Of a stretch of 64,000 nucleotides of DNA, positions 35,065 to 41,403 are shown piece by piece. The DNA is from Pseudescherichia sp031998825. Its GTDB lineage: Bacteria > Pseudomonadota > Gammaproteobacteria > Enterobacterales > Enterobacteriaceae. A program made the position numbers and the translations under genes. Below the pieces are notes generated by a model. It searched no databases. It was given only the letters and a program-made list of their open reading frames with translations, and was not told the DNA's origin. Where the stretch lies: contig NZ_DAMACX010000019.1 of NCBI RefSeq assembly GCF_031998825.1, positions 1 to 64,000 of the forward strand. The letters run 5' to 3'. The first letter of the stretch is position 1, and each line of letters opens with the position of its first letter.

Positions 35065-35150
35065 GGGCTTTTGTCCCGCCGTGTAACCTCAGAGAGGTCG
35101 CCAGCTCTCGGACCAGCATTCATCAGCGATGAACCGGAACCCTAGCCAGC
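35059..35150 (-). ncRNA. Guanidine-I (ykkC) riboswitch aptamer
   Basis: On the minus strand the conserved blocks appear in order: CTAGGGTTCCG, a hairpin, CTGGTCCGAGAG, a second hairpin with ACCTCTCTGAGGT, and ACACGGCGGGACAAAAGCCC followed by GGGAGA. These are the hallmark sequences of the ykkC class that binds guanidinium. It lies in the leader of the transporter-carboxylase operon and overlaps an intrinsic terminator, so guanidine should switch the operon on. Confidence 0.93.
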
Positions 35151-35197
35151 TATTTTTTACAGATAAGTTGTGTTGCGCTGCCTTCTACACAGGAGGT

Positions 35198-35213
35198 TGC
35201 AAAAGCTATGCCA
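35198..35213 (-). promoter_or_regulatory. Candidate sigma54 promoter of the guanidine operon
   Basis: On the minus strand TGGCATAGCTTTTGCA matches TGGCAY-N5-TTGCA with exact spacing. Transcription would begin near 35187, about 37 bp before the aptamer, which is the expected leader layout. Confidence 0.8.
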
Positions 35214-35235
35214 GGCGTTAACGCCCGCAAACGGT

Positions 35236-35257
35236 GCCTGCTGCGAACGCAGCAGGC
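35236..35257. repeat. 10-bp perfect inverted repeat
   Basis: GCCTGCTGCG and CGCAGCAGGC flank AA. It lies between the sigma54 promoter and the NtrC-like sites and downstream of the convergent-reading end of the DMT pair. No T-run follows on either strand, so terminator function is uncertain. Confidence 0.5.
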
Positions 35258-35263
35258 GAAAAG

Positions 35264-35300
35264 TGCGCCCCAAAATTGGGCAGTGCTATGTGATGGTGCA
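35264..35300 (-). promoter_or_regulatory. Candidate NtrC (nitrogen) enhancer sites
   Basis: Two adjacent elements resemble the NtrC consensus TGCACCA-N3-TGGTGCA: a palindromic one centred on CCAAAATTGGG (35264-35282) and TGCACCATCACATAGCA on the minus strand (35284-35300), whose left half is perfect. They lie about 75-115 bp upstream of the predicted start, a normal distance for NtrC. They extend just up to the 3' end of the neighbouring transporter gene. Confidence 0.6.
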
Positions 35301-35305
35301 ATACC

Positions 35306-35761
35306 CTACTCTGCCGTGCGGCTTTTGCTGCCGGAGTAGATAAACCAGAGGGCGATACCGAGGCAAACCACCGCGCCCAGGCGGGTAGCGGAGAAAGGGA
35401 TCGCCTCATTATGCAGCCAGCCAAAGTTGTCGATTAGCATGCTCATCGCCAGCTGGCCGAAGATCACCGCAACGGTCGCCACTGCCGTGCCGATACGCTG
35501 CACCGCCAGCACCATAATCACGATATAGGGCACGCCCAGCAGCGCCCCCAGCAGCTGCCACTTTGGCACCTCCAGCAGGGTCACCGCATGCTTTGTCTCA
35601 AAGAAGAAGATCAGCAGGGCGGTAATCAGCGCGCCAACGGAGAAGGTCAGAAACGCACTGCGAAACACGCCCACCTTGCTGCCTAGCTGGCCGTTGATCG
35701 CCGCCTGCACGCTCAGCAGCGCGCCGCCCACCACGGAGAGAATAATCATCAGTAGAATCAT
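35306..35761 (-). CDS. Small DMT-family (YdcZ/DUF606) membrane protein A
   Basis: A 151-residue protein with about five hydrophobic segments, matching the five-helix YdcZ/DUF606 group of the drug/metabolite transporter superfamily. Such half-size proteins often work as pairs; the next gene upstream encodes the likely partner and lies 6 bp away. Substrate unknown. A LysR regulator is divergent from the pair. Confidence 0.85.
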   Translation of the reverse strand: MILLMIILSVVGGALLSVQAAINGQLGSKVGVFRSAFLTFSVGALITALLIFFFETKHAVTLLEVPKWQLLGALLGVPYIVIMVLAVQRIGTAVATVAVIFGQLAMSMLIDNFGWLHNEAIPFSATRLGAVVCLGIALWFIYSGSKSRTAE

Positions 35762-35767
35762 TTTTCG

Positions 35768-36202
35768 TTATCCTTTTGCCACCAGCGCCAGCGCGGCGAT
35801 GATGAAAACCAGAGCCCACAGGCGCTTTGCATCAATTTGTCTGCGCCCGGTACCAAAGAGTCCAAAGTGATCGATCACCAGGCTCTTAAACACCTGCCCG
35901 GCGAGAATGCCGATCATGCACATCGCCACGCCGACAATCGGCGCGGCCAGGGTCAGGATCACCACGTAAGCCGGACCCAGCACGCCGCCGAGCAGCTGCC
36001 AGCCGGGCTGGCTGAAAAATGAAGGGCTGTTGCGCGGGCTAAAGAAGAGCATCAGCAGGAAGGTGAGCGCGGCCCCGACGCCAAAGATGCTGAAGGTGGC
36101 CCATAAATGCCCTACCTCGCCCCCCAGCGGGCCAAGAATGCCGGCTTCTACCGACAGTCCCATGCCGCCGATGATAACCAGTAAAATCAGTAAGAATTGC
36201 AT
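35768..36202 (-). CDS. Small DMT-family (YdcZ/DUF606) membrane protein B
   Basis: A 144-residue paralogue of the preceding membrane protein with about five hydrophobic segments and a signal-anchor-like N-terminus (MQFLLILLVIIGG). The pair probably forms a heterodimer or oligomer. It is the first gene of the pair, divergent from the LysR gene at 36303. Confidence 0.85.
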   Translation of the reverse strand: MQFLLILLVIIGGMGLSVEAGILGPLGGEVGHLWATFSIFGVGAALTFLLMLFFSPRNSPSFFSQPGWQLLGGVLGPAYVVILTLAAPIVGVAMCMIGILAGQVFKSLVIDHFGLFGTGRRQIDAKRLWALVFIIAALALVAKG

Positions 36203-36302
36203 GACTACGTATCCCTTAAGAACAGAAGCGCAGCAGCCTATAGCAACCTGAAATATTAAAAAACGCTATAATGCGGGAAACACCTTTGCAGGTTTTGCAT
36301 TA

Positions 36303-37238
36303 ATGAACGATACAGGCTCGATTACCTTGCGCGCGCTGCGCTTTTTTATTGCCGTCTACGATAGGCAGAGTTTTTCAGCGGTGGCCCGCCGGGAGGGGGT
36401 CTCCGCCTCGATGATCTCTCGTACCGTGATCCAACTGGAAAATACGCTGGGTCAGCAGCTTTTCTACCGTAATACCCGGGCGGTGATCCCTACCGAAGCG
36501 GGGCATCTCTTTATGGCGCACGCCCGCGCCATGCTGGAAAACATGCATAACGCCCAGACGGAGCTGCAGAGCCGTGCCGCCGTGCCCGCCGGACTGGTGC
36601 GTATCAATGCCCCGGTGTTTTTTGGTCACCACCATATTGCCCCCTGGCTGAGCGGCCTGGTGGAGCGCTACCCGCAGCTACAGATTGAGCTGAATCAGAC
36701 CGATGACTATATCGATCCCCATCGTGATGCCGCCGATCTGATCTTTCGTATTGGCACCTTAACCGACTCCTCTTTCCACGCGCGCATTCTGGGAACCCAG
36801 CGCTATTACCTGGCCGCGTCGCCAGCGTACGTCGCAAAGCACGGGACGCCGCAAACGCCCGCAGAGCTGAGTCAGCATCGTTGCCTGGTCTATAGCGGAT
36901 CGTCCGGACCTAATCGCTGGCTATTTAAGGAGCCAGCCGGGGAGTGGGTGCACTACCCGGTAGTAGCCCATCTCAGTTCAAATAATGCCGAGACGCTGCT
37001 TACCGCCGCGCTGGGAGGGATGGGGATCGTCTTATTCCCGGACTGGATGATAGGCAACTGTTTGCGACAGGGAACATTAGTTCAGCTCCTGTCGGAGTAT
37101 GATCCAACAATAAACGCCGGGCCGCAGCATATTGCTGTGATTTACCCTAATACCCGTCATCCGCCTTTAACGGTGAGAGCAGTGATTGATTATTTTGTCG
37201 AGGTCTACGGCACCCCCCTTTATTGGCAGGTCACCTGA
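36303..37238 (+). CDS. LysR-family transcriptional regulator
   Basis: A 311-residue regulator with an N-terminal winged helix-turn-helix (ALRFFIAVYDRQSFSAVARR, residues 10-29) and a C-terminal substrate-binding fold. It is divergent from the DMT pair with a 100-bp spacer, so it probably controls them and itself. A TATAGC/GCTATA inverted repeat (36239-36244 and 36265-36270) lies in the spacer; the right arm is part of a TATAAT-like -10. The inducer is unknown. Confidence 0.9.
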   Translation: MNDTGSITLRALRFFIAVYDRQSFSAVARREGVSASMISRTVIQLENTLGQQLFYRNTRAVIPTEAGHLFMAHARAMLENMHNAQTELQSRAAVPAGLVRINAPVFFGHHHIAPWLSGLVERYPQLQIELNQTDDYIDPHRDAADLIFRIGTLTDSSFHARILGTQRYYLAASPAYVAKHGTPQTPAELSQHRCLVYSGSSGPNRWLFKEPAGEWVHYPVVAHLSSNNAETLLTAALGGMGIVLFPDWMIGNCLRQGTLVQLLSEYDPTINAGPQHIAVIYPNTRHPPLTVRAVIDYFVEVYGTPLYWQVT

Positions 37239-37272
37239 GGTTAATACGAAAGTTGTAGAGTTAAAAAAATCT

Positions 37273-37283
37273 TCTACACTTAT
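37273..37283 (+). promoter_or_regulatory. Candidate sigmaS-type -10 for the YgdI/YgdR-like gene
   Basis: TCTACACTTAT matches the sigmaS extended -10 KCTAYRCTTAA at ten of eleven positions. It lies 69 bp upstream of the lipoprotein start codon. Confidence 0.5.
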
Positions 37284-37351
37284 TTCAAGGCTTCGATTTT
37301 AATCACGTGTTGATGAGGTCTTTACTATTCACCGACAATCAGGAGAGTCTA

Positions 37352-37579
37352 ATGAAAAAAGCGATCGTGTTACCTGTTGCAATATTACTTGGCGCAGCGG
37401 CCCTTTCCGGTTGTACGCGTACTAGCTATGCAATCCATACCACCGATGGCCGGACCATCATCACTGATGGCAAACCTGAGCAGACCGATGCAGGCCTGTT
37501 AGGCTATAAAGATGCTAACGGTGTGAAGCAGCAGATAAACCAGTCCGAAGTTCAGAAGGTCTCTGAAGTCCCTCATTAA
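37352..37579 (+). CDS. YgdI/YgdR-family small lipoprotein
   Basis: A 75-residue lipoprotein with signal peptide MKKAIVLPVAILLGAAALSG and lipobox LSGC. The mature part (YAIHTTDGRTIITDGKPE...GLLGYKDANGVKQQIN) is the DUF903/YgdI-YgdR fold, a small SH3-like barrel. Function unknown. AGGAG precedes the ATG at 37352; an earlier in-frame start is rejected because it would bury the signal peptide. Confidence 0.88.
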   Translation: MKKAIVLPVAILLGAAALSGCTRTSYAIHTTDGRTIITDGKPEQTDAGLLGYKDANGVKQQINQSEVQKVSEVPH

Positions 37580-37594
37580 TAGCGTAAAGAGTGT

Positions 37595-37613
37595 AGCCCC
37601 TGCGGGGGCTTTC
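37595..37613 (+). terminator. Intrinsic terminator of the YgdI/YgdR-like gene
   Basis: AGCCCC-TGC-GGGGGCT hairpin followed by TTTCT, starting 16 bp after the stop codon. The stem is short but all G-C. Confidence 0.75.
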
Positions 37614-37637
37614 TCTGGCCCCCTAACCTTATTCTAA

Positions 37638-38597
37638 TCAACGTCCCTTGCGCTTCTCGGAATACATTACCGTGTCGGCGTCTTTTAGCATCTCAACGAG
37701 ATCGGCATATTTATCCGCATCGCTGTTAAGCATCCCATAGGCGTAATTAAGCGGGTATTTTTTACCCACGTTGAGATACCAGTCATCTATTTTGCTTTGC
37801 AGATTAAATAAGAAAGCATCGGCATCATTCTGGCCATTATTTGCCAGCAGCACGGCAAAACCGCTGCTCTCTACACGCCCGCAGACGTCACCACCTTTCA
37901 TGCAGCTATTAAGACATTTGGCGAAAGCGCGCAGAGCGTTATCCCCCTCGGCATGACCCCAAATATCGTTAAGCGATTGCAGATCCTCGACCGCAAAATA
38001 GAGCAGGCTAAAGGGTATATTGTTCCGGGTCATCTCGCCAAAGCGTTTATCGCCTATCTGGAAAAAACCACGTCGGTTGGGCAACTCAGTGAGTTTATCA
38101 GTCATTGCCATATTGATAATAACGAACTCATCTTCGACAATCGCGCCCAGATCGAGCAGCAGATTAATCTCTTCGGAGGTGAAATCCCGTGGCTTATTGT
38201 CAATCAGGCAGATGGTTCCCGCGATCGAGCCGTCGGGCAGACGCACCGGACAGCCTGCGTAGAAGCGTACAAAGGGCTCATCGAGTACCAGAGGGTTATT
38301 TTCGAAGCGCTCATCTTTCAGCGTGTCCTTCACAATCATAATGCCCTGCAGCAGGATCGCATGGGCGCAGAAGGAGACGTTGCGCGACGATTGCCGCATA
38401 TTCGAGCCATCGCAGGAGATCATCCACTGCCGATCCCGGTCCAGCAGGGTGATTAACGCAATAGGCACATTGAAGGTCGCCTTCGCCAGCCGCGTCAGGC
38501 GCAGCAGCCGCTCATCATCATTTTTATCAAGCAGATCCATCATATAGAGCGATTTTAAGCGCTCTCTTTCATTCACAGGTACACCGGGAAATTTCAT
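37638..38597 (-). CDS. GAF-GGDEF protein with degenerate active site
   Basis: A 319-residue cytoplasmic protein: an N-terminal GAF sensor domain (about 25-160, SFCAHAIL and GSIAGTICLID) and a C-terminal GGDEF-like domain (about 165-319, DKLTELPNRRGFF start). The signature GGDEF is replaced by ESSGF at residues 243-247, so c-di-GMP synthesis is unlikely. No product-inhibition RxxD is evident before it. It may act as a binding or regulatory protein. It lies about 1 kb from the pga operon, separated by the fic gene. Confidence 0.87.
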   Translation of the reverse strand: MKFPGVPVNERERLKSLYMMDLLDKNDDERLLRLTRLAKATFNVPIALITLLDRDRQWMISCDGSNMRQSSRNVSFCAHAILLQGIMIVKDTLKDERFENNPLVLDEPFVRFYAGCPVRLPDGSIAGTICLIDNKPRDFTSEEINLLLDLGAIVEDEFVIINMAMTDKLTELPNRRGFFQIGDKRFGEMTRNNIPFSLLYFAVEDLQSLNDIWGHAEGDNALRAFAKCLNSCMKGGDVCGRVESSGFAVLLANNGQNDADAFLFNLQSKIDDWYLNVGKKYPLNYAYGMLNSDADKYADLVEMLKDADTVMYSEKRKGR

Positions 38598-38728
38598 AGA
38601 CGCCCTCTCTGGTTTTTAACAATATAACCGAGAAGTACGATTTTGGTAGGGTTGATGCCGATCATGCCGCCAGGCAGTAGAGAGTGAAATGATGTACGGC
38701 CCAGCAAGCATAGTAAATAGAGGTTGCG

Positions 38729-39343
38729 ATGAGCCGATACAGCGTTTCACATAGCGAAGGAAGGTATGCCCTTGGGTCCGACGATCTGGTATTACATAAT
38801 AAGTTAGGTATTACTATTGCTGAAGAGATGGATGGCGCAGAGTTAGTGCTATTAGAACAGCTCTATCGCGCTGTTTTTGAAGAAAGATTTCCAACCGGTA
38901 AACTATCCTTCTCCATGATAAAGAACTGGCATCGCATTTGGTTAGGAAATATATATGAATGGGCTGGACAGATAAGAGCGGTAAACATCAGCAAGGGAGG
39001 ATTTATGTTTGCCCCCGCAGCTCAGCTACCTAAATTGGTAAGCAGCTTCGAAAAAAACTACCTGAAAAAATATACCCCATGCGATGGAATGGACGTCGCC
39101 CATCTTGCAGAAGCGATCGCCGTTGTACATGTGGAGTTAATCCTTATCCATCCATTTCGTGAAGGCAATGGCCGTCTGGCAAGGCTGCTTGCAGATGTAA
39201 TGGCTGTACAGGCAAGTCGTAAGCCATTGAATTATAAAAGTTGGGGGCATAATAAAGCGCACTATATTTCTGCTATTCATGCCGGAATGGTGATGAATTA
39301 CAGCCCAATGACGCATTGGGTGATGAAAGCGCTAGAGGATTAA
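38729..39343 (+). CDS. Fic-domain protein (probable AMPylase)
   Basis: A 204-residue Fic protein. The catalytic motif HPFREGNGRLAR (residues 141-152) is fully canonical, with the flap KGGFMFAPA at about 89-97, so nucleotidyl transfer to a target hydroxyl is expected. No N- or C-terminal [S/T]xxxE[G/N] inhibitory helix is obvious within it, which would leave it needing a separate antitoxin. Base composition is more AT-rich than the neighbours, pointing to horizontal gain. Its stop overlaps that of a convergent 56-residue frame. Confidence 0.88.
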   Translation: MSRYSVSHSEGRYALGSDDLVLHNKLGITIAEEMDGAELVLLEQLYRAVFEERFPTGKLSFSMIKNWHRIWLGNIYEWAGQIRAVNISKGGFMFAPAAQLPKLVSSFEKNYLKKYTPCDGMDVAHLAEAIAVVHVELILIHPFREGNGRLARLLADVMAVQASRKPLNYKSWGHNKAHYISAIHAGMVMNYSPMTHWVMKALED

Positions 39344-39510
39344 ATCGCTAAACGTAAATGAGCAAATTTCTTACGCTGGATTTTTAAGGAAGCCTCAACA
39401 GATTGTGATGATTGCCCTGTTTCAATGGCCGTTGAGGTCACAACGGTTCGAGTGAGCTGTTCACGCGAAGGTTTCTTGTAAGGCGCAGTGACGTTTTTAA
39501 CACTATCCAT
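39340..39510 (-). CDS. Small hypothetical protein convergent with fic
   Basis: A 56-residue frame starting MDSVKN, with AAGAGA before the ATG. It carries TSTAIETG, which partly resembles the Fic-inhibiting [S/T]xxxE[G/N] helix, and a basic C-terminus. It ends in a shared TTAA with fic. Its antitoxin role is only a suggestion: the E is followed by T rather than G/N, and fic antitoxins normally lie on the same strand. Confidence 0.45.
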   Translation of the reverse strand: MDSVKNVTAPYKKPSREQLTRTVVTSTAIETGQSSQSVEASLKIQRKKFAHLRLAI

Positions 39511-39589
39511 ACGGTATCTCTTAGGCAGCGCAATAAAAACTATTATAAGCAAATCCCGTCACGATGTCTGCGAACTTATAGATGAAGTA

Positions 39590-39625
39590 CCTTGCCCAGG
39601 TCGCTCTCCCGCGTTCTGGGCAAGG
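39590..39625 (-). terminator. Inverted repeat downstream of pgaD
   Basis: Perfect 10-bp arms CCTTGCCCAG and CTGGGCAAGG separated by 16 bases, 13 bp after the pgaD stop. No clear T-run follows, so termination or 3' stabilisation is likely but not certain. Confidence 0.45.
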
Positions 39626-39637
39626 CGCTGAACGGCG

Positions 39638-40072
39638 TCAGGCAACGCTGGCGATAAGGCCTTTATCCACCTCTGCGCGGCTGATAGCCCCGGTATCATA
39701 ATGAAACACGGTCAGGACACGGCCGTTGCTCAGATCCTGCACCAGCGCCGGGGCGATGCGGAAGCTGGCGGCCAGCTCGTCACGTCCCAGTCCCGGACGG
39801 CGCTTGCGGCGCTCAACGCGGAAACGGATCTGGTTATATTTGGCCCAGCCAATCAGCACCGCCGCGTTGATCAGCGCCACCATCAGGTAGAACGTCACCG
39901 TATTCACGGTGGAGAACAGCGGGCCAAAGCCAATAAACGGCGCGTTGGCCAGCGCGGTCATCAACCCAGCATAGACCAGGTAGGAGAACCCCAGCCAGGC
40001 AATCAGGGTCAGGGCCACGTCAAAAATACGCGGCATGAGACGGAGTTCAGTAAAAATCAGCGGTTGTTTCAT
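39638..40072 (-). CDS. pgaD: PgaD, poly-N-acetylglucosamine synthase accessory subunit
   Basis: A 144-residue inner-membrane protein with two hydrophobic segments near residues 18-40 and 52-72 and a basic cytoplasmic tail. In E. coli PgaD binds PgaC and c-di-GMP is sensed at their interface. It overlaps pgaC by 4 bp. Confidence 0.92.
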   Translation of the reverse strand: MKQPLIFTELRLMPRIFDVALTLIAWLGFSYLVYAGLMTALANAPFIGFGPLFSTVNTVTFYLMVALINAAVLIGWAKYNQIRFRVERRKRRPGLGRDELAASFRIAPALVQDLSNGRVLTVFHYDTGAISRAEVDKGLIASVA

Positions 40073-41403
40073 TGGTCATTTCTTCCTATACCACGGTCAG
40101 GACTTACCCAGCGTGCTCTGCTGCGCTTACGCATCAGCATCACTTTGGGGAAGGCGACCAGCGTTGTGAACAAACTCAACATCCAATAAACCACCGGGAA
40201 CCAGATGATCCAGAAGAGCGACGCGCCGATACCTTTTTCATAGCGCCGTTCAATAAGCAAACTGACCAAAAATTGCAGCAGACAAACCACGCCGAGCATT
40301 AGCCCGGTGAAAGCCGGTGGGAACAGATGTTGTACATGGAGAGAGTCAGGCATGGGGACAACCAGCCCAACAAGGAACAGCAGGATCGTTACCGCATAGG
40401 CAAAGGCCCAGGCCGTCGACAGGCAAAACTCAAGGAATAGCGGCCACATGCGGCGATACTCCCAGGCCCAGAGGCGGCGCATATTAACAATAAAGACTTC
40501 TGCCCCACCCTGGGCCCAGCGCAGGCGCTGTTTCCATAACCCTTTCATCGTCTCCGGCATCAGGATCCAGCAGAGCGCACGCGGCTCATAGAACACTGTC
40601 CAGTGACGCAGCTGCAGTTTCCAGCTGATATCAATGTCTTCCGTGATCATATCCGGACTCCAGTAGCCTACCTCCGACAGCGCGCGGCGGCGGAAGGCGG
40701 CAATCACGCCGGAGACGGTGAACACCTGGCCGTAGACGCGCTGGGTGCGCTTGATCAGGCCGATGATCGAGGAGAACTCGCCAACCTGCACGCGGCCCAC
40801 CAGCGTAGAGCGGGTGCGGATGCGCGGGTTGCCGGTTACCGCGCCAACACGAGGGTATTGCAGCAGCGGTGCCACCAGGTAGGCCGCGGCGTCGCGATCC
40901 AACAGCGCATCGCCATCGATACAGACCAGAAAATCACTCCGCGCTGAAGCCGCACCGGTCTGCAACGCCACCGCTTTGCCCTGGTTCTCCGCCAGATGGA
41001 TCACCCGCAGGCGCGGATACTCAATGGCCAGCTGATCCAGTACCTCGCCGGTGTTATCCTTTGAGCCGTCGTTGATGGCGATAACTTCAATGTTTTCATA
41101 GCGCTGGGCCAGCGCCGCTTCGATGGTCTCCCGCGCGTTCAGTCCCTCGTTGTAGCAAGGCACGAGGATGGAGATGAGCGGGTTCCCCTCCAGCTCTGGC
41201 GCTGGCGTATTTGGCCCCCAGGGCCAGTGACGCTCCCGATGGAACCAGAAGTAGAGCCCGCCGCTCATCCATAACGCTGACATAAACAGCGGCCAGAAGA
41301 AGACGAAGTTCAGGATCATGTCGCCGGTGAAAATAGCGGCCACCCCCAGCGGGAAGCTGAACATCAGGCACAGTATGAGAAACGCTACAATGCGATCGGT
41401 CAT
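40069..41403 (-). CDS. pgaC: PgaC, poly-beta-1,6-GlcNAc synthase (GT2)
   Basis: A 444-residue processive glycosyltransferase in the inner membrane making PNAG from UDP-GlcNAc. The GT2 domain has NDGSKDNT, VCIDGDALL and the QRLRW motif; hydrophobic segments lie at both ends. It overlaps pgaB and pgaD by 4 bp each, so translation is coupled. Confidence 0.96.
   Translation of the reverse strand: MTDRIVAFLILCLMFSFPLGVAAIFTGDMILNFVFFWPLFMSALWMSGGLYFWFHRERHWPWGPNTPAPELEGNPLISILVPCYNEGLNARETIEAALAQRYENIEVIAINDGSKDNTGEVLDQLAIEYPRLRVIHLAENQGKAVALQTGAASARSDFLVCIDGDALLDRDAAAYLVAPLLQYPRVGAVTGNPRIRTRSTLVGRVQVGEFSSIIGLIKRTQRVYGQVFTVSGVIAAFRRRALSEVGYWSPDMITEDIDISWKLQLRHWTVFYEPRALCWILMPETMKGLWKQRLRWAQGGAEVFIVNMRRLWAWEYRRMWPLFLEFCLSTAWAFAYAVTILLFLVGLVVPMPDSLHVQHLFPPAFTGLMLGVVCLLQFLVSLLIERRYEKGIGASLFWIIWFPVVYWMLSLFTTLVAFPKVMLMRKRSRARWVSPDRGIGRNDQ

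Noticed and set aside
35000..35119. Longer N-terminus of the binding protein reading through the leader
   Set aside because: This stretch is the riboswitch and terminator; the signal peptide begins at 34999.
35236..35257. Inverted repeat as a definite terminator
   Set aside because: No T-run on either strand; recorded only as a repeat.
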